Positions 1 to 10,437 of a stretch of 64,000 bases of DNA are shown here, piece after piece. The stretch covers positions 1,586,001 to 1,650,000 of the forward strand of contig WPIO01000054.1 of NCBI GenBank assembly GCA_009760855.2. The letters are read 5' to 3'. The DNA comes from Cristatella mucedo. Lineage: Eukaryota > Bryozoa > Phylactolaemata > Cristatellidae. Within the stretch, counting starts at the first letter, position 1, and the number at the start of each line of letters is the position of its first letter. The position numbers and the translations under genes were made by a program. Under the pieces are notes generated by a model, which was not told the origin of the DNA, made no database searches, and worked only from the letters and a program-made list of their open reading frames with translations.

Positions 1-408
1 TTTTATCGTCGGCGCTCACCTCATCGCTCGCATGAGCGGCAGTAGTCCGGCCTTAACCTTCGGCTTACAGCTACCTTTAGGTGTCACCACTTTAGGTGTC
101 ACCACTCTTTTGGCGGAGGTAGGCTGAAATTGTTTCGTTGCGGCAAGGTCTATTTATACTTCAAATCCTGGCTACGAAAGCCCGACATGTGCGGCTAACC
201 GAGTAGTCGTCCCGGGATTTTGAATTAACCAATCGGGTGTTGGGCAGCATGCTGGCTGACTGATGTCAGAGTGTGGAGCTGTGAACTGGGAACAAAATCG
301 AATATGCCAACGCCTTTCTGTTGTAAGAAGTGGAGCGGGACACAAGAGTGCAACTCTTATCGTAAGCGGTTTGGTACTTTCGCCTGCTCAACTCCAGCTA
401 ATCTTGCC
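1..408. other. Unassigned sequence with a 15-bp direct repeat
   Basis: No gene or known repeat is recognised. A 15-bp unit, tttaggtgtcaccac, occurs twice head to tail at 76-90 and 91-105. The sequence ends where a SINE-1 copy begins. Confidence 0.6.
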
Positions 409-410
409 GA

Positions 411-528
411 GCTGGTTTGGTCTAGTGGTTAAGGTGCTCGCCCCGACCAAGGTCTGACTGGAGTCGTGGGCTCGAGCCCCGAGGCATAAGTGAAGCGCCT
501 GAATAGAGACTAAGTTCTCCTGGGGCGC
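411..528 (+). mobile_element. SINE-1 copy (tRNA-derived retroposon)
   Basis: The 5' part resembles a tRNA gene with an internal RNA polymerase III promoter: an A-box-like segment (tggtctagtggttaagg) at about 418 and a B-box-like gggctcgagcccc about 50 bases later. The 3' part carries the hairpin tail seen in LINE-1, with agagactaagttctcc inside an outer GCGCC/GGCGC stem. Six more copies lie in this window, at 11.0, 32.4, 49.3, 53.3, 54.3 and 59.3 kb. The tail runs directly into a TA microsatellite. The tRNA origin is inferred from the boxes; the parent tRNA was not identified. Confidence 0.85.
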
Positions 529-665
<137 letters not shown>

Positions 666-777
666 GAATTATGTTTTACTATCAGGGGAGCTTGTCTTCA
701 ATGACCAGTCACGTATGTGCTGGTTCGCAGCACAATGTGCTACATATGCATTATACATATACATCGGATATATGTTT

Positions 778-792
778 ATGCGTGTGTGTTTG

Positions 793-831
<39 letters not shown>

Positions 832-905
832 ATGTGCAAGCGCGTGTGTATGTATGTGTATGTGTTTCGTGCATGTGTGTGTGTGTGCACGCGTGCGCGT
901 GTGTA
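778..905. repeat. (TG)n-rich tract
   Basis: A pure (TG)n core spans about 795-828 and is followed by imperfect TG/CG sequence. The alternating purine-pyrimidine pattern is the kind that can adopt Z-DNA. Open frames here on both strands are by-products of the repeat. Confidence 0.9.
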
Positions 906-1690
906 GTGTGTATGCATGCAGGTGCATATAGAATATACTGTATATATCTCTACATATACAGTATACATGATATGGTATACTAGCTAATGCCCGAGAAAGG
1001 TCATTGCGGCTGCTTCTGCTTCTTCGGCCGCCTCTCAGCAAGTCGCTGCTGGTGTGGGAGTGACGAACGGCTTCTCCTCGACAGACGTCATCCACTTTTC
1101 GCTTCCACTTTTCGCCCAGTCTCTTCGGCTACGGCTAAAGCGCCGTCGCTCTTCTGGCTCTGCTGGATCTTGATCGGCAGTCGCTCGGAAAATGCACTGG
1201 CTGGCTACCAATTTACAGTCCACCATTGATTCACAGCCATTTAAAAGAGAAAAACCGGTAGAACTCGCACTTTACGCTAATCGGGCAGCTTTCAAATGTG
1301 CCTGCTCTCAGCAGCTGCGCCGAGTGGAAGCGTGTGGAAAGTGGAAGTGGAAGGCAACACGCGAAGCACAGAAAGAGACGCCGTCAACTCGGATCAATAT
1401 TCAATAGTCAATAGCGCAGAGACGAGAGCGAAAGCGTCTGTACAGCCTTGGTTATCCTTCGAAAAACTATTTGACGTTCAAACTCTTCAAGTGCTTCAAG
1501 TTCTAGCGTATCAATGCTGTATGCCAACTATGAAGGTTCACGTTGCAGCAGCATGTGCAAATGAGTGAATTATCCTTATCTCTTTTTTTGAAACTCTTTA
1601 TTCATTGATATTGTCACTTAGTTGTAGGTCCCTTCATTCTCCTGATCCAGCCTAGCTATCAGAAATACCGTCCCCCTCAAGCCAAATACA
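906..1690. other. Unassigned sequence
   Basis: About 0.8 kb of unique-looking DNA. Short overlapping open frames exist on both strands, but none has a recognisable domain or convincing splice signals. Confidence 0.5.
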
Positions 1691-1730
1691 ACAATAATGC
1701 ACTTGATAAAGCGCCCTCAGAGAACTCAGT
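1691..1730 (-). mobile_element. LINE-1 3'-tail stub
   Basis: A roughly 40-bp piece of the LINE-1 3' terminus on the minus strand (gcacttgataaagcgccctc and the inner hairpin), preceded by AAT triplets. It abuts a plus-strand LINE-1 3' end, so two copies lie 5' end to 5' end. Confidence 0.75.
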
Positions 1731-1731
1731 C

Positions 1732-2178
1732 ATCGTACCACACCCGCTGTTCTGACTCAAATCGCTTACCCATACCTCGCACGAACCTCAAAACGTTTGG
1801 GGGACCGTGCCTTTAGTTCATATCATCCCAAAGCCTAGAGCTGACTCCCGACTGATGTCACGGCATCCCCTGACACGACTTTTAAAAAGAAGCACAAAAA
1901 TGACATGCTCATGGCAGCATTTAGTGGGTCCTTGTGATTCGTTTTTTTGTCTGTGCTTATGCTTATGCTGAAAACTGTGCCTGCTGCTACTAATCATGGA
2001 AACTTGTTCACTCTGTGCATGCCAAATCTTACAATGTCATGCTCGATGACACTGTGAATTTTACCACTAATCATTTGGTCGTGCTTCCTTTACTGCACCT
2101 GTAAAGTGTCTTGAAAGAGATTTAGTTCTCTGAGGGTGCTATATGAAAGCATTACTATTATCATCAGTATATATATAC
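1732..2178 (+). mobile_element. LINE-1 3' end, 5'-truncated and old
   Basis: The first part translates as the decayed C-terminus of the LINE-1 reverse-transcriptase ORF (LPIPRTNLKTFGG, with stops just after). A 3' UTR and the terminal hairpin (aaagagatttagttctctga) follow, then ATT-like triplets. It is much more diverged than the 35-37 kb copy. Confidence 0.8.
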
Positions 2179-2263
2179 TTTATTTGCACGACTATATAAG
2201 CGTCCTGAAATACTCAGTATAAATGTGACATCAGTGACGAATCAACGGACTGAGGGACCAACT

Positions 2264-2539
2264 ACAGTATTTTTACGAGTATAAGTCGCACTTTTATTTC
2301 AATATTGTTTGAAAAAATAAACCTGCGACTTATATAAGGCAAGTCAAATAATGTCAAAATTAAAAAAATGCTCCTTGCCTACCTATCTAGGCTGCTCAAT
2401 TAGTTCATAAGGGAGTAACTAGTTTATACTAGACTTTGCGTACCTACTAAAAAAGACAAACTTTTTCACAAACAATTTAGTCCATAAATTTTTCTTGTGA
2501 CTTATACTTGAGTGCGACCTATACTCGTAAAAATACTGT
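2264..2539. mobile_element. MITE-like element with 28-bp terminal inverted repeats
   Basis: The left arm at 2264-2291 (begins acagtatttttacgagtata) and the right arm at 2512-2539 are reverse complements with one mismatch in 28. They enclose about 220 bp of AT-rich DNA with no open frame. Extra copies of a gcgacttata-type motif occur just inside both ends. I find no clear target-site duplication, so the transposon superfamily is not assigned. The arms and size fit a non-autonomous DNA transposon. Confidence 0.8.
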
Positions 2540-2880
2540 CACTAAGTAAAAAACCTAGCTTATGATTGGGGTTGATACTTTATATTCATATACATAAGTA
2601 TTTATAAATACTCTTGTCTATTGTGCTCGTCTGCATTAAACTAGTCTCATTTAAAATATGCATGCCTTGAACGTAAATTCGCTAAATGACCCTTCGTCTG
2701 CGTTCGTTCCCTGGGCAACTATTTGTTCCGTAGGCAACTGTTCCCTTATCATTCTGCACTTAACGGCAGTATAAGGGCTCAATAGCCTCGGTGTTTTTGA
2801 GGCGTGATAGTCTGGTAAATTTTTTTTGAGCAAACTTACCCATTTTAAAATGTCACGTCCGCTTCCATTCTAGAGCCCAG

Positions 2881-2980
2881 AAGCTCATTCGCTACGACAT
2901 CGCCACACTCGTCGGATCGTCTCTGTACGACTACGTGCACGGATGCGACTGTCGCTCGATGGAGAAGTTTTTCAAGTCAC
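2881..2980 (+). CDS. Candidate internal exon, PAS-domain-like
   Basis: This 100-base segment is open for 33 codons (phase 0 start, phase 1 end). A good acceptor precedes it (pyrimidine-rich run ending in cccag) and a consensus donor, gtgagt, follows at 2981. The translation includes LVGSSLYDYVHGCDCRSMEK. That resembles the helix-strand region of PAS domains in bHLH-PAS transcription factors, where a G-x-S-L-[FY]-D-[YF]-[LV]-H-P-x-D pattern is common. The usual HPxD is HGCD here, so the match is imperfect. PAS domains bind ligands or partner proteins. No neighbouring PAS exon was found. An open frame from 3052 to 3440 could be the next exon (phase fits after ctgcag), but it runs into a minisatellite. 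Chance similarity is possible. Confidence 0.35.
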
Positions 2981-3239
2981 GTGAGTAGCCTAGGCAAAGA
3001 GCTTTGGCCAATCCGCGGTCGTTAAGTAGCAGTTCGCATAAGCTGCTGCAGACGCCTTCGAGATAGCTTCCTTCAGTGGCAAGGTCTCAAACTACAGCCG
3101 ATGCTGGCCAAGTGAACAGCACGTACATACCAAAAGATATGGCGGATGCCGTTCTCACTGGCATCAGCACAACTTACGATGTGTCATAGCTGACAAGTTT
3201 AAGAGTCGTTTCATGTTAGAAGTACATCTTTATGCTCGA

Positions 3240-3425
3240 CTTATTTCCGGCGAAGTACATTTCCGGTGCTGCTGCATATTTCCGGTGCTGCTGCATATTT
3301 CCGGTGCTGCTGCATATTTCCGGTGCTGCTGCATATTTCCGGTGCGACTTATTTCCGGCCCTGCATACTTTCGGTGCAACTTATTTTCTCTAAGGCATAA
3401 TTTTGGTGCTGCATACTTTCAGTGC
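3240..3425. repeat. 20-bp minisatellite
   Basis: About four to five near-perfect head-to-tail copies of tgctgctgcatatttccggt lie at about 3263-3345, flanked by degenerate copies of the ttccggtgc motif on both sides to 3425. Confidence 0.9.
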
Positions 3426-4143
3426 TCGCAGGGATTTTGAGGGAGCGAGTAGCATAACCCTGGGTGGTTAAGGCACGTATTGCTTTCTATGACAAATGCA
3501 GCTGGCTGGCCTTCCGTGATTTTGAAGCTACCATTTAGAGGCGCCGGGCAAGACATGAGCGACATGGGCTGCGCACGCTATTTGACATACATTTTCGGCA
3601 TACATTTCTGCAGCAAGCGGTGTTCACGTGTCCTCTCCGCCTCGATTGAATTCGCCATACGCCGATTCCGAATAAAAGGCATAGGCTGCTTTTACGAGAG
3701 CGAAAATGAAGCTGCAAGGTCAAGGTAGTTGCAGAGTAGGGGCAATAGCATTTCGTGTCGATTCGAAAAGCACAGCGTAAGCCTGCTGCTCAAGTCTTAC
3801 CGTCTCCACAGATGAGAGCGGCCTCGAGGAGTGACTATTCATGTGATTAGTCAGAAGGGGCCGCCAGTAGCAGCAGCCGACCTCAGGAGATTGATTTTTC
3901 CAGGGAGATCAATTCCTACAAGTACGTTGATACCTACTGGGTGATTGATACCTCAAAGATGATGGATACCTCCACCTAGTCAGAGCAGACCACTTCATCG
4001 GTCTGTGTTCATTTTATGAAAAGACCATCAGAGAGTTTTATGTGATGAGGACAGTGACTCCATTGGTTGGTAGGAAAATCTGTTGCTAGCAATCTGTTGC
4101 TAGCAATCTCTCGGATGGTGCTGTGAGTGCTTAGCCAGCGGCA
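3426..4143. other. Unassigned sequence with a short duplication
   Basis: No gene is recognised. A 15-bp unit containing aatctgttgctagc is repeated at about 4077-4108. Degenerate 'gattgatacct' repeats occur at 3920-3975 and may be remnants of a larger tandem array. Confidence 0.5.
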
Positions 4144-4256
4144 GATTTAGGTAATCAATCTAGCAGATGTGGGTAATCAATCTAGCAGATGCAGGTAATC
4201 AATATAGCAGATGTAGGTAGTCAATATAGTAGATGCAGGTAATCAGTAAAGCAGCT
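4144..4256. repeat. 22-bp minisatellite
   Basis: About five units of aggtaatcaatctagcagat with a one-to-three base difference per copy, in head-to-tail order. Confidence 0.9.
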
Positions 4257-4384
4257 GATGTCTCCTCTGTGAAGCTGTGAAGAATCGTAGTTGCTGAGAG
4301 CTAAATACCCGAAAGCGGCGACCATTTCAAGCCAGTAGATGTCTAGCAGAGGCTGACATGGGTCTCGTCGGAAGGCACTCACCT

Positions 4385-4535
4385 GGGTCTTAGCCCAGAG
4401 GTAAGGTGCTCTCACTTCGCGACCCGTGTCGTGGGTTCGAGTCCTGCAGTGGTCTATACTTTGTTGAACGCCGAAAGCGGCTGCGATAGCCGTTAAGGCT
4501 CGTCTGCCGCTATGTAAATGAGGTTCTTAAACCAG
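4385..4535 (+). mobile_element. SINE-2 copy (second tRNA-like family)
   Basis: A tRNA-like head with B box gggttcgagtcc is followed by a body (gcagtgg, then aagcggctgcgatagccgtt, then aggctcgtctgccgctatgt) that recurs at 5.1 and 54.1 kb. The end, gctatgtaaatgag, resembles the SINE-1/LINE-1 tail. The body differs from SINE-1. Confidence 0.7.
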
Positions 4536-5109
4536 CCTTGACCTTTAGTAGGGACGCTCGAGGGGGTGAACCATCTCAACACAAGCTCCCACTTTTGTAT
4601 TGCAGCACTCTTTTCCCACCGCTACGTCGTTTGTCGCGCGCTTCATTCGCAACGACGATGAAGCTCCGAGAGGGCCAATCCGCTGGTGACTCATCCTCAA
4701 TCCTGGCGATACGGTCTGGCTGCTTACAGGCGAACAGGGTATCAACTGAATTCTCGCGGCGAATGAATGCTTCGAAACATGTAAAGAAAGCACACTCGCA
4801 GGTCGTGCCGATCGAATAGGTTTCGCAATCGAAGCGAATCGACGAAATCGATTAAATCAAATCGCACCGTGCCGACCATGAAACAAATCCTTTGAAGCCA
4901 ATCGTTCGTGCCGACTCTCGCCGACAGGCTTCTATAGCGACATGCAGGTAACCTTCATCATGTTGATGATGTCACCAACCAAATGTCGCGGACGTCATTC
5001 GTGCAGGGCCACAGCTAGGGCCCTGGACCAGCTGGAGCTTGTGAGCCCAAAAATGCCTGCCCACAGAGCGCCAGCTCATTAAGTTGCTCGATGAAGGACT
5101 GTAGTGGTG
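4536..5109. other. Unassigned sequence
   Basis: No recognisable gene. Overlapping open frames of 82-93 codons on opposite strands at 4538-4819 show no domain. Clusters of short GAATCG/CGATTC motifs occur around 4809-4870. Confidence 0.5.
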
Positions 5110-5270
5110 AGCCGCGATGACACACTAGGTAAGGCGGTTGCTTTCACGACCGAGGTCCCGAGGTCGTGGGTTCGATTCCTGCGGTAGGCGATTTTTTATC
5201 ACCACTGCAAGCGGTGGTGATAGCCGTAAAGGCTCTTCTGTCGCCATACAAAAAGCGGCTGTTTAATCAA
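5110..5270 (+). mobile_element. SINE-2 copy
   Basis: This is the best-preserved SINE-2 head: a tRNA-like A-box region (cactaggtaaggcgg), then B box gggttcgattcc. The body contains a small hairpin (accactgc / gcggtggt), then gatagccgtaaaggctcttc, ending in cgccatacaaaaag. Confidence 0.75.
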
Positions 5271-5614
5271 ATAGGATTTTGTTTATTTTATTTATGACCG
5301 TCGATCTCACCCCGCTCAGATTGGACGCATCGTCCTATCACTTTCTCTGTGTTCGATACAATTGGCTCTATTCAATACAGTTGCCAATCGGGGGACGATC
5401 GAAAGAATGTCGAGCGAAAGTAGTGAGCTGAGTAACGGCAAAGATCCGTGTCACGTGATTTGAATCGAAGAGTAATTCTCGATGCGTACCAGTGTTGACG
5501 CAAAATCGTGAGAAACACGAATCGCGAGAAAAGTGAAGAAATCACCACGTATCAAATGAAACAGCTGCTCAGTCTTTCCCGCTAGCATCGCCTGTCTTGC
5601 CCCCCATAAGTATG

Positions 5615-6034
5615 CAGTAATAATAATAAATATTATTATAATACACTTGATAAAGCGCCTTCAGAGAACTCATTCTATTTCTAGGCGCTTTACATTTGCT
5701 GCAAAGGAAACGCAATTGAATGGTTAGTGGTAGCATGCTCTATAAACAGCAAGAATAACATGGTTAGGGGGTGTCGGGCGCAAGGTCAGCGTGCAAGTGT
5801 GGTTAGTGGCAGTATGCAATGTCAGCACTCATAAGTACATAAAGGTCGAGTCACAAGGACCCACTAACTGCTGTGATAAGTATGTGCGCTTTAATATTTC
5901 TTTTAAATGTGATCGAATCAGTGGATGTCGTGACGAAAGTCGGGAGTGAGTTCCAGGCTTTTGGAGCATACGAACTAAAGGCACGGTCTCCAAAGGATTT
6001 GTGGTTTATGCGAGGTATGGGTAAACTGTAGCAC
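5615..6034 (-). mobile_element. LINE-1 3' end, 5'-truncated
   Basis: Read on the minus strand, this is the last ~60 codons of the LINE-1 ORF (contains YAPKAWNSLP and ends AVSGSL), the 3' UTR, the double-stem tail and TTA triplets. The frame is intact over the piece. The 5' truncation point lies near 6034. Confidence 0.85.
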
Positions 6035-7098
6035 GAGTCGTCGCCGACGACGAGGCTCGTCACTGAGACGCTTTCGGGCGAGCGAGCTTTCTCGTGGATG
6101 ACGTCAGTGAGAGGTGATGATGTCGGCCATCGTGGCGCCGGCCGTCGTGGCGTAAGTGTGGCAAGGCACTTTCTCGAGCGAGACAGCAGTGGCGGCGGCG
6201 GCGGCGTTCCGCTCGCTCGTCCGAGGAACTCGAGGAGCTCGATGAAGTTATGTTAATTGAACGAATCGACGGGGTCGTGGCCCCGGCAGGGCCTGCCCTG
6301 TCGGGGCCACGACCGGGAATCGGGCTGCGGCGACTGATCTCGAGCAACCCTGCGTTGTATTATCATGGCAGGTCGGTTTCTCAGTCCAGGAATTTCCTGT
6401 GCTGATTTTTGCCTCCTTCCGCTCATCAATCAGGTTAGCAGCCTCATGCAGCGCCTTGTACTGATTCACGAGCGACCGGCGATGAGCTGCCGCCATGATG
6501 GGCTAGACGTTTGTCGCCATGATGGGCTGGACGTCGGCCGCCATGATGGGCTAGAAAATTCGCCGCCGAGATTGGCGCTGAAGTTTGCAATCTATGCCGC
6601 CGACCCGCAAGTCTACTTGCCGAAACCACCCGCTGCTACGGTCGGGTCCAAGCTGGGCGAGGAAGGTAAAAGGAAGGGAATCGGAAGCATGGAAAGCGGT
6701 TAAGACTCTCTGATAAAAGAGCCAGCTCCGGCAGCCACTGACGCGTCTTAAAAGAGGATGGCTGACGGCGACGGGCGACCTTTTTCAATTTCTGGCGCGG
6801 GTGTAAATGCTCATATCCGACTCACGCGACAGTGGATGGAGACTGGAAGGCAAACTGGAGCAAGTATGAACGACGGATCTCGTCGATAATTTTGAAGTTG
6901 AACGTCAAAATGGTGGTCGCGTCGTGCCCCGGAATTTCAATCGATACCCAGTGGCCCGGCCAACAGCTGAACGATGAGGCGCGCATGGCCTTGACCTGGA
7001 TGAGCTGAGGCGGAAAAGGAGCTTAATGCAGTGAAACGCTTTGCTGTGCTGATGCCGTACATTCACTTTGCGGCCGGCGTCGTGCCTGTGCCATGCAG
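6035..7098. other. GC-rich unassigned sequence upstream of a candidate exon
   Basis: Several open frames overlap on both strands; none has a recognised domain. A 112-codon plus-strand frame at 6365-6703 contains the 24-bp tandem repeat listed separately. It has a possible weak donor (gtaaaa) at about 6665. A short ATG frame begins at 6910. Confidence 0.4.
6487..6558. repeat. 24-bp in-frame tandem repeat, three copies
   Basis: Three copies of cgccatgatgggct plus 10 variable bases start at 6491, 6515 and 6539. The unit is eight codons long, so any frame reads it as a repeating peptide (RHDGLDV-like on plus, AHHGG-like on minus). Confidence 0.85.
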
Positions 7099-7251
7099 AT
7101 CGAAGCAGGAACGCCATCTTCAGCCGAGAAGAATTCCGCTTCGAGTTTGTTCACATCGAGAGTAAAGCTAGTAATGGCAACCGATAGCGATATTCGTGCT
7201 GCATGGTTTCCTCAGACCCTGACTGGGACACCACGTGGACATAGGCATTTG
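7099..7251 (+). CDS. Candidate internal exon, 51 codons
   Basis: This 153-base segment starts after a strong acceptor (cgtgcctgtgccatgcag) and ends at donor gtaagc. It is open from end to end with both ends in phase 0. The translation has ordinary protein composition (for example MATDSDIRAAWFPQTLTG), and I recognise no domain. No partner exon was found upstream or downstream within a kilobase. A chance open frame between chance splice-like sites cannot be excluded. Confidence 0.4.
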
Positions 7252-8381
7252 GTAAGCTCTAACCGCTGTGTTAGCAGATTATCGGATGACGGCACCAGGT
7301 GGCGCCCGGTGATCCGTCTAAACAGGGGCTAGTCCCCGTTCGCCATGTCGCTATTGCAATGTTACTATGTCGCTATGTCACTGTTGGCAAGGACTTCGAG
7401 TCGACCGATTCGTTTTTTCTTCCTAGTTTTCCTCCATGTTTTATGTTCTCTTTCCTTTTCTTTCTAGTTTTCCTTCCGTTTCTTGTCTCATCTTATTTTC
7501 TAGCTGCTAAGTGAAGCGAAAGCAGACCGAAAAATGGAAAAGCCTCGTCGACTTTTGCAATGTCACCAAAGAGCTGAGTCGGCTGCAAATATTTTTTCGT
7601 CTGCACCAGATTAGTTATCGCTCGCTTCGCACTCGAAAGAGTATTTCTCGAGACGAACAGTTGTCATTTAAAAAGGGCCATACTTGCAGAGCAAACCTCT
7701 GCTAGCCCGTTTAGCGCTGGCCCGTTCCCTCGGCAGCTTAGGGTCGGGGGCCAGGCCGGGTAGTGGCGGTGGCCACGCTTGCATTGGACACGTTTGGCTG
7801 AAATTGGAATGTCGCCTCTGACGTCGCGGCACGCTTTCCAACTACTGGCGGAAAGTACCGGCTCCGATGCACGCCGAGGCTAGCTATCCGATCCCCGAGC
7901 CTAGTAAATTCGCTCCATTAAAACTTGTCTGGGAGCTGTCAGGCTGCGCTAATCGCAAGCCGCGGCTATCCGTTATCCGCTGCCCGGGCTCGGCAGGTGC
8001 GAGCGTCAGGTTCGAAGGCCGTCTATTGTTGGGGCTTGTTTTCGCCCCTCGGCCGCCGCAACTGAGTACGTGCGCTCCCGGGGCCGACGGGCTTTCACCG
8101 CCAAGCGGTGGATGCCCGCCCGAGCGCTCCATCCCAGCAACCGACGCCGAGTAACTGTTGGCTGGCCGACGCGTGCTTTTAGCTCGTCGCGCTCGACAGG
8201 CTCGAGAAGCCGTGAGACGGCCTGGTAATTTAGCAGGGCGCCGCGGCCGTCGCTAAATTCACTGCCTGTTAAGCAGATTCTCGAGCTCGAGTCGGAACGG
8301 CTGGCTCATCCGGTGCATCGCCGCCTCCCGTCTGGCGTAGGGAAGAGCGCCCTGGCCTGTCTGCCCGGGTCACTTGGGCTG

Positions 8382-8385
<4 letters not shown>
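7252..8385. other. Unassigned sequence
   Basis: A T-rich patch at 7408-7500 is followed by a GC-rich block at 7690-8300 with overlapping open frames on both strands. None shows a domain or paired splice sites. Confidence 0.5.

Positions 8386-8419
<34 letters not shown>
8386..8419. repeat. (TC)n microsatellite
   Basis: A short CT dinucleotide run, about 17 units. Confidence 0.9.
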
Positions 8420-8420
<1 letters not shown>

Positions 8421-8505
8421 CTGCGTCTTCCGGTCTCTCGGCGATCGAGAGAAACGAAAGCACCACACGTGAGAGGCTTGGAGTATTGACGGTTGCCCTA
8501 AGCAC

Positions 8506-8580
8506 GATCATGGTCGAGATGGGCGGGTTCGAATTTCACTGCAGGCGAAGTTTTCTTCACTCTGCCACGCTAGAGGGCGG
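8506..8580 (+). mobile_element. Possible decayed SINE-2 fragment
   Basis: The B-box-like gggttcgaatttcactgcag and the following cgaag-ttcttcactct resemble the SINE-2 head and body. The rest is lost, so the call is tentative. Confidence 0.35.
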
Positions 8581-8663
8581 ATGCCAATAGGCACCAATAT
8601 GCAGAAGCCAAAGTTTTAAGTGTCTCTGCGACTCTGAATGCTGCAGCACAGCAAATGAAATAA

Positions 8664-8824
8664 ATGCAGAAGAACGCAGAAAAAGGATCGAGAAGGAAGG
8701 GAAGGAAAGGAAGGAGGGAAGTATCGGAAAGAAGGGAAGAAAAGGAGGGAAGAAAGGATCAGGAAGGAAGGGGAGGAAAGGAAGGAAATGAAGGAAGGGA
8801 AGGAAATGAAGGAGGAAAGGATCA
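8664..8824. repeat. GGAA-rich polypurine tract
   Basis: About 160 bp almost entirely of purines on the plus strand, built from aggaag/ggaaa units. The 95-codon minus-strand frame across it is a repeat artefact. Confidence 0.9.
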
Positions 8825-8967
8825 GGAGTCGGCGTCGCGTGCACGAGCCAAGCATCGCGCTTATCTCGGGTGCTCCTAGTCTTTAGAAAAGGCGATCCTT
8901 ACACTGCTTACCAATCTGCTGCTATAGCCGCTGAGCTACTGTGGAAAGGGAAATACGCAGCGCCCCT

Positions 8968-9085
8968 CTTGAGCCCACTACAGCGCTTCCCGCTTGAGCC
9001 CACTACAGCTCTCCTGGCTTGAGCCCACTACGGCGCCCCCTCTTGAGCCCACTGCAGCGCTCCCCCCTTGAGCCCACTGCAGCCA
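8968..9085. repeat. 25-bp minisatellite, five copies
   Basis: Five copies of cttgagcccactacagcgct plus about five variable bases lie head to tail, with few substitutions. Confidence 0.9.
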
Positions 9086-9213
9086 GTAGCTGTTTGCTTT
9101 ACAGGAGCTCTCATAGGTCTGTGCTATCGCTGTGAGGCCGAGCGGAGGGCTTTCCCTGCCTTCCTTCGGCGGAGAGCCGTCTGCTTCTGGCTCAATTTGG
9201 CGCGAAGTCTAGC

Positions 9214-9516
9214 GTGCGTAGGAGATCGCTGATCGACGACAGAACGAAAGGGCGACCGCAGGCCTCGCATGAAATGGGCGTAGGCAGCCGAGAAGTGACA
9301 CGGACTCTCGCAATCAGAGCAGTCGGCTACAATCTTGACAAGCTTAAAGCGATTGGAAGTATGGCTTGTAGACCTCGTTCAGGTCGGCCAAAGAAGACAA
9401 TCCGAAGGGACGACTTTCGTCTGAAGGTGTTGGCTATTCAAGGACTGAAGGCATCGCTCCGGGAGTCCGTCTCAGTCGCTATTCGGAATCTGCTTCCGTC
9501 CGTGGTCCTAGCGTAA
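9214..9516 (+). pseudogene. Tc1-like transposase N-terminal relic
   Basis: The 100-codon open frame resembles the paired-like DNA-binding region of Tc1/mariner transposases. It has a helix-turn-helix-like start (GSREVTRTLAIRAVGYN), then a G-S-x-x-x-R-P-R-S-G-R-P-K-K-T linker (the GRPR-type motif between the two helix-turn-helix units), then R-R-D-D-F and L-x-I-Q-G-L-K-A-S at the start of the second unit. The catalytic DDE domain that should follow is absent: the frame closes at 9516, and 9517-9790 holds no match I can see. No flanking inverted repeats were found. It is best read as a dead fragment. Confidence 0.6.
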
Positions 9517-9794
9517 CCGCATTAGCCAAATCGCTTCGAAAAAAAAAAGTAGCTATCGTTTGGCCAAGCTCAGCGAGCGTCTTGCTGCTGCGGCGGCGGC
9601 GTGCAGTAAACCCTGTAGGAGGGAGTGAAGCTGGCTGGCTGAAGGAAAGCTGCCAGGCATGTCGTCACTGCGAACTCGCTCGTCCGACGATCGAGCTACG
9701 TATGTGGTGGGTGTGTTTCGGCCGCTGGACGAGACCGTCAGGTCTCGCTGGGTTCTTTGAAGGCCCTTAGAGACGGAGTTAAAAGTGGAGGTCC

Positions 9795-9829
9795 CCCTGT
9801 CTCTCTCTCCCTCTATCTCTCTGTCTCTA

Positions 9830-9891
<62 letters not shown>

Positions 9892-9941
9892 CCCTGTCCC
9901 TCTCTCTCTCTCTCCATCTCCTCTCTCTCTCTCTCTCTCCA

Positions 9942-9986
<45 letters not shown>

Positions 9987-10057
9987 TCTCCTCCTCTCTC
10001 TCTCTCTCTCTCTCTGCTCTCTCGCTCCCCTCCCTCTCTTTCTCTATCTTTATCTCT
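9795..10057. repeat. Polypyrimidine tract with (TCTG)n and (TC)n
   Basis: A run of about 15 TGTC tetranucleotides (about 9830-9890) is followed by CT-rich sequence to 10057. The ORFs of about 100 codons on both strands are repeat artefacts. Confidence 0.95.
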
Positions 10058-10437
10058 GATTGGACAGTTATCCGTTTCCGGTTTCCTCACTCCGTCCTCC
10101 CATGTTGTATTTGAGTGGACACTTTATTGGCACGAACTTTCTTTGCTTTCAGTTTACTCAAAAGGACAGTCATGCTCAGGACACTACCGCTTTCTCTGCA
10201 AAGGAGGTGGCTACGTGTGGGTCATGAGCAAAGCTTCAGTGGTAATTAACCGGAAGTCGAGCTCTCCTCAGCATGTCGAGTGCATACATACTGTCGTCAG
10301 GTAAGCGGGCTAGAGCAGTGGCTTTCATTTCATTGTTTCTTCGGCTAGCAGTAGCTAGATTATCGCTACAGTGTATAGAAAAACTAGTACATACCTGTCT
10401 GGTTAGTGCAGCCAGCTTGTGCTCGGTTATAATATTA
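10058..10437. other. Unassigned sequence
   Basis: Nothing recognised. An 88-codon frame starting at 10273 runs into the LINE-1 copy and is not a convincing gene. Confidence 0.5.

Noticed and set aside
5110-5190. Functional tRNA gene
   Set aside because: A and B boxes are present, but there is no cloverleaf with paired acceptor stem. The same head recurs with the same non-tRNA body in other copies, so it is a SINE.
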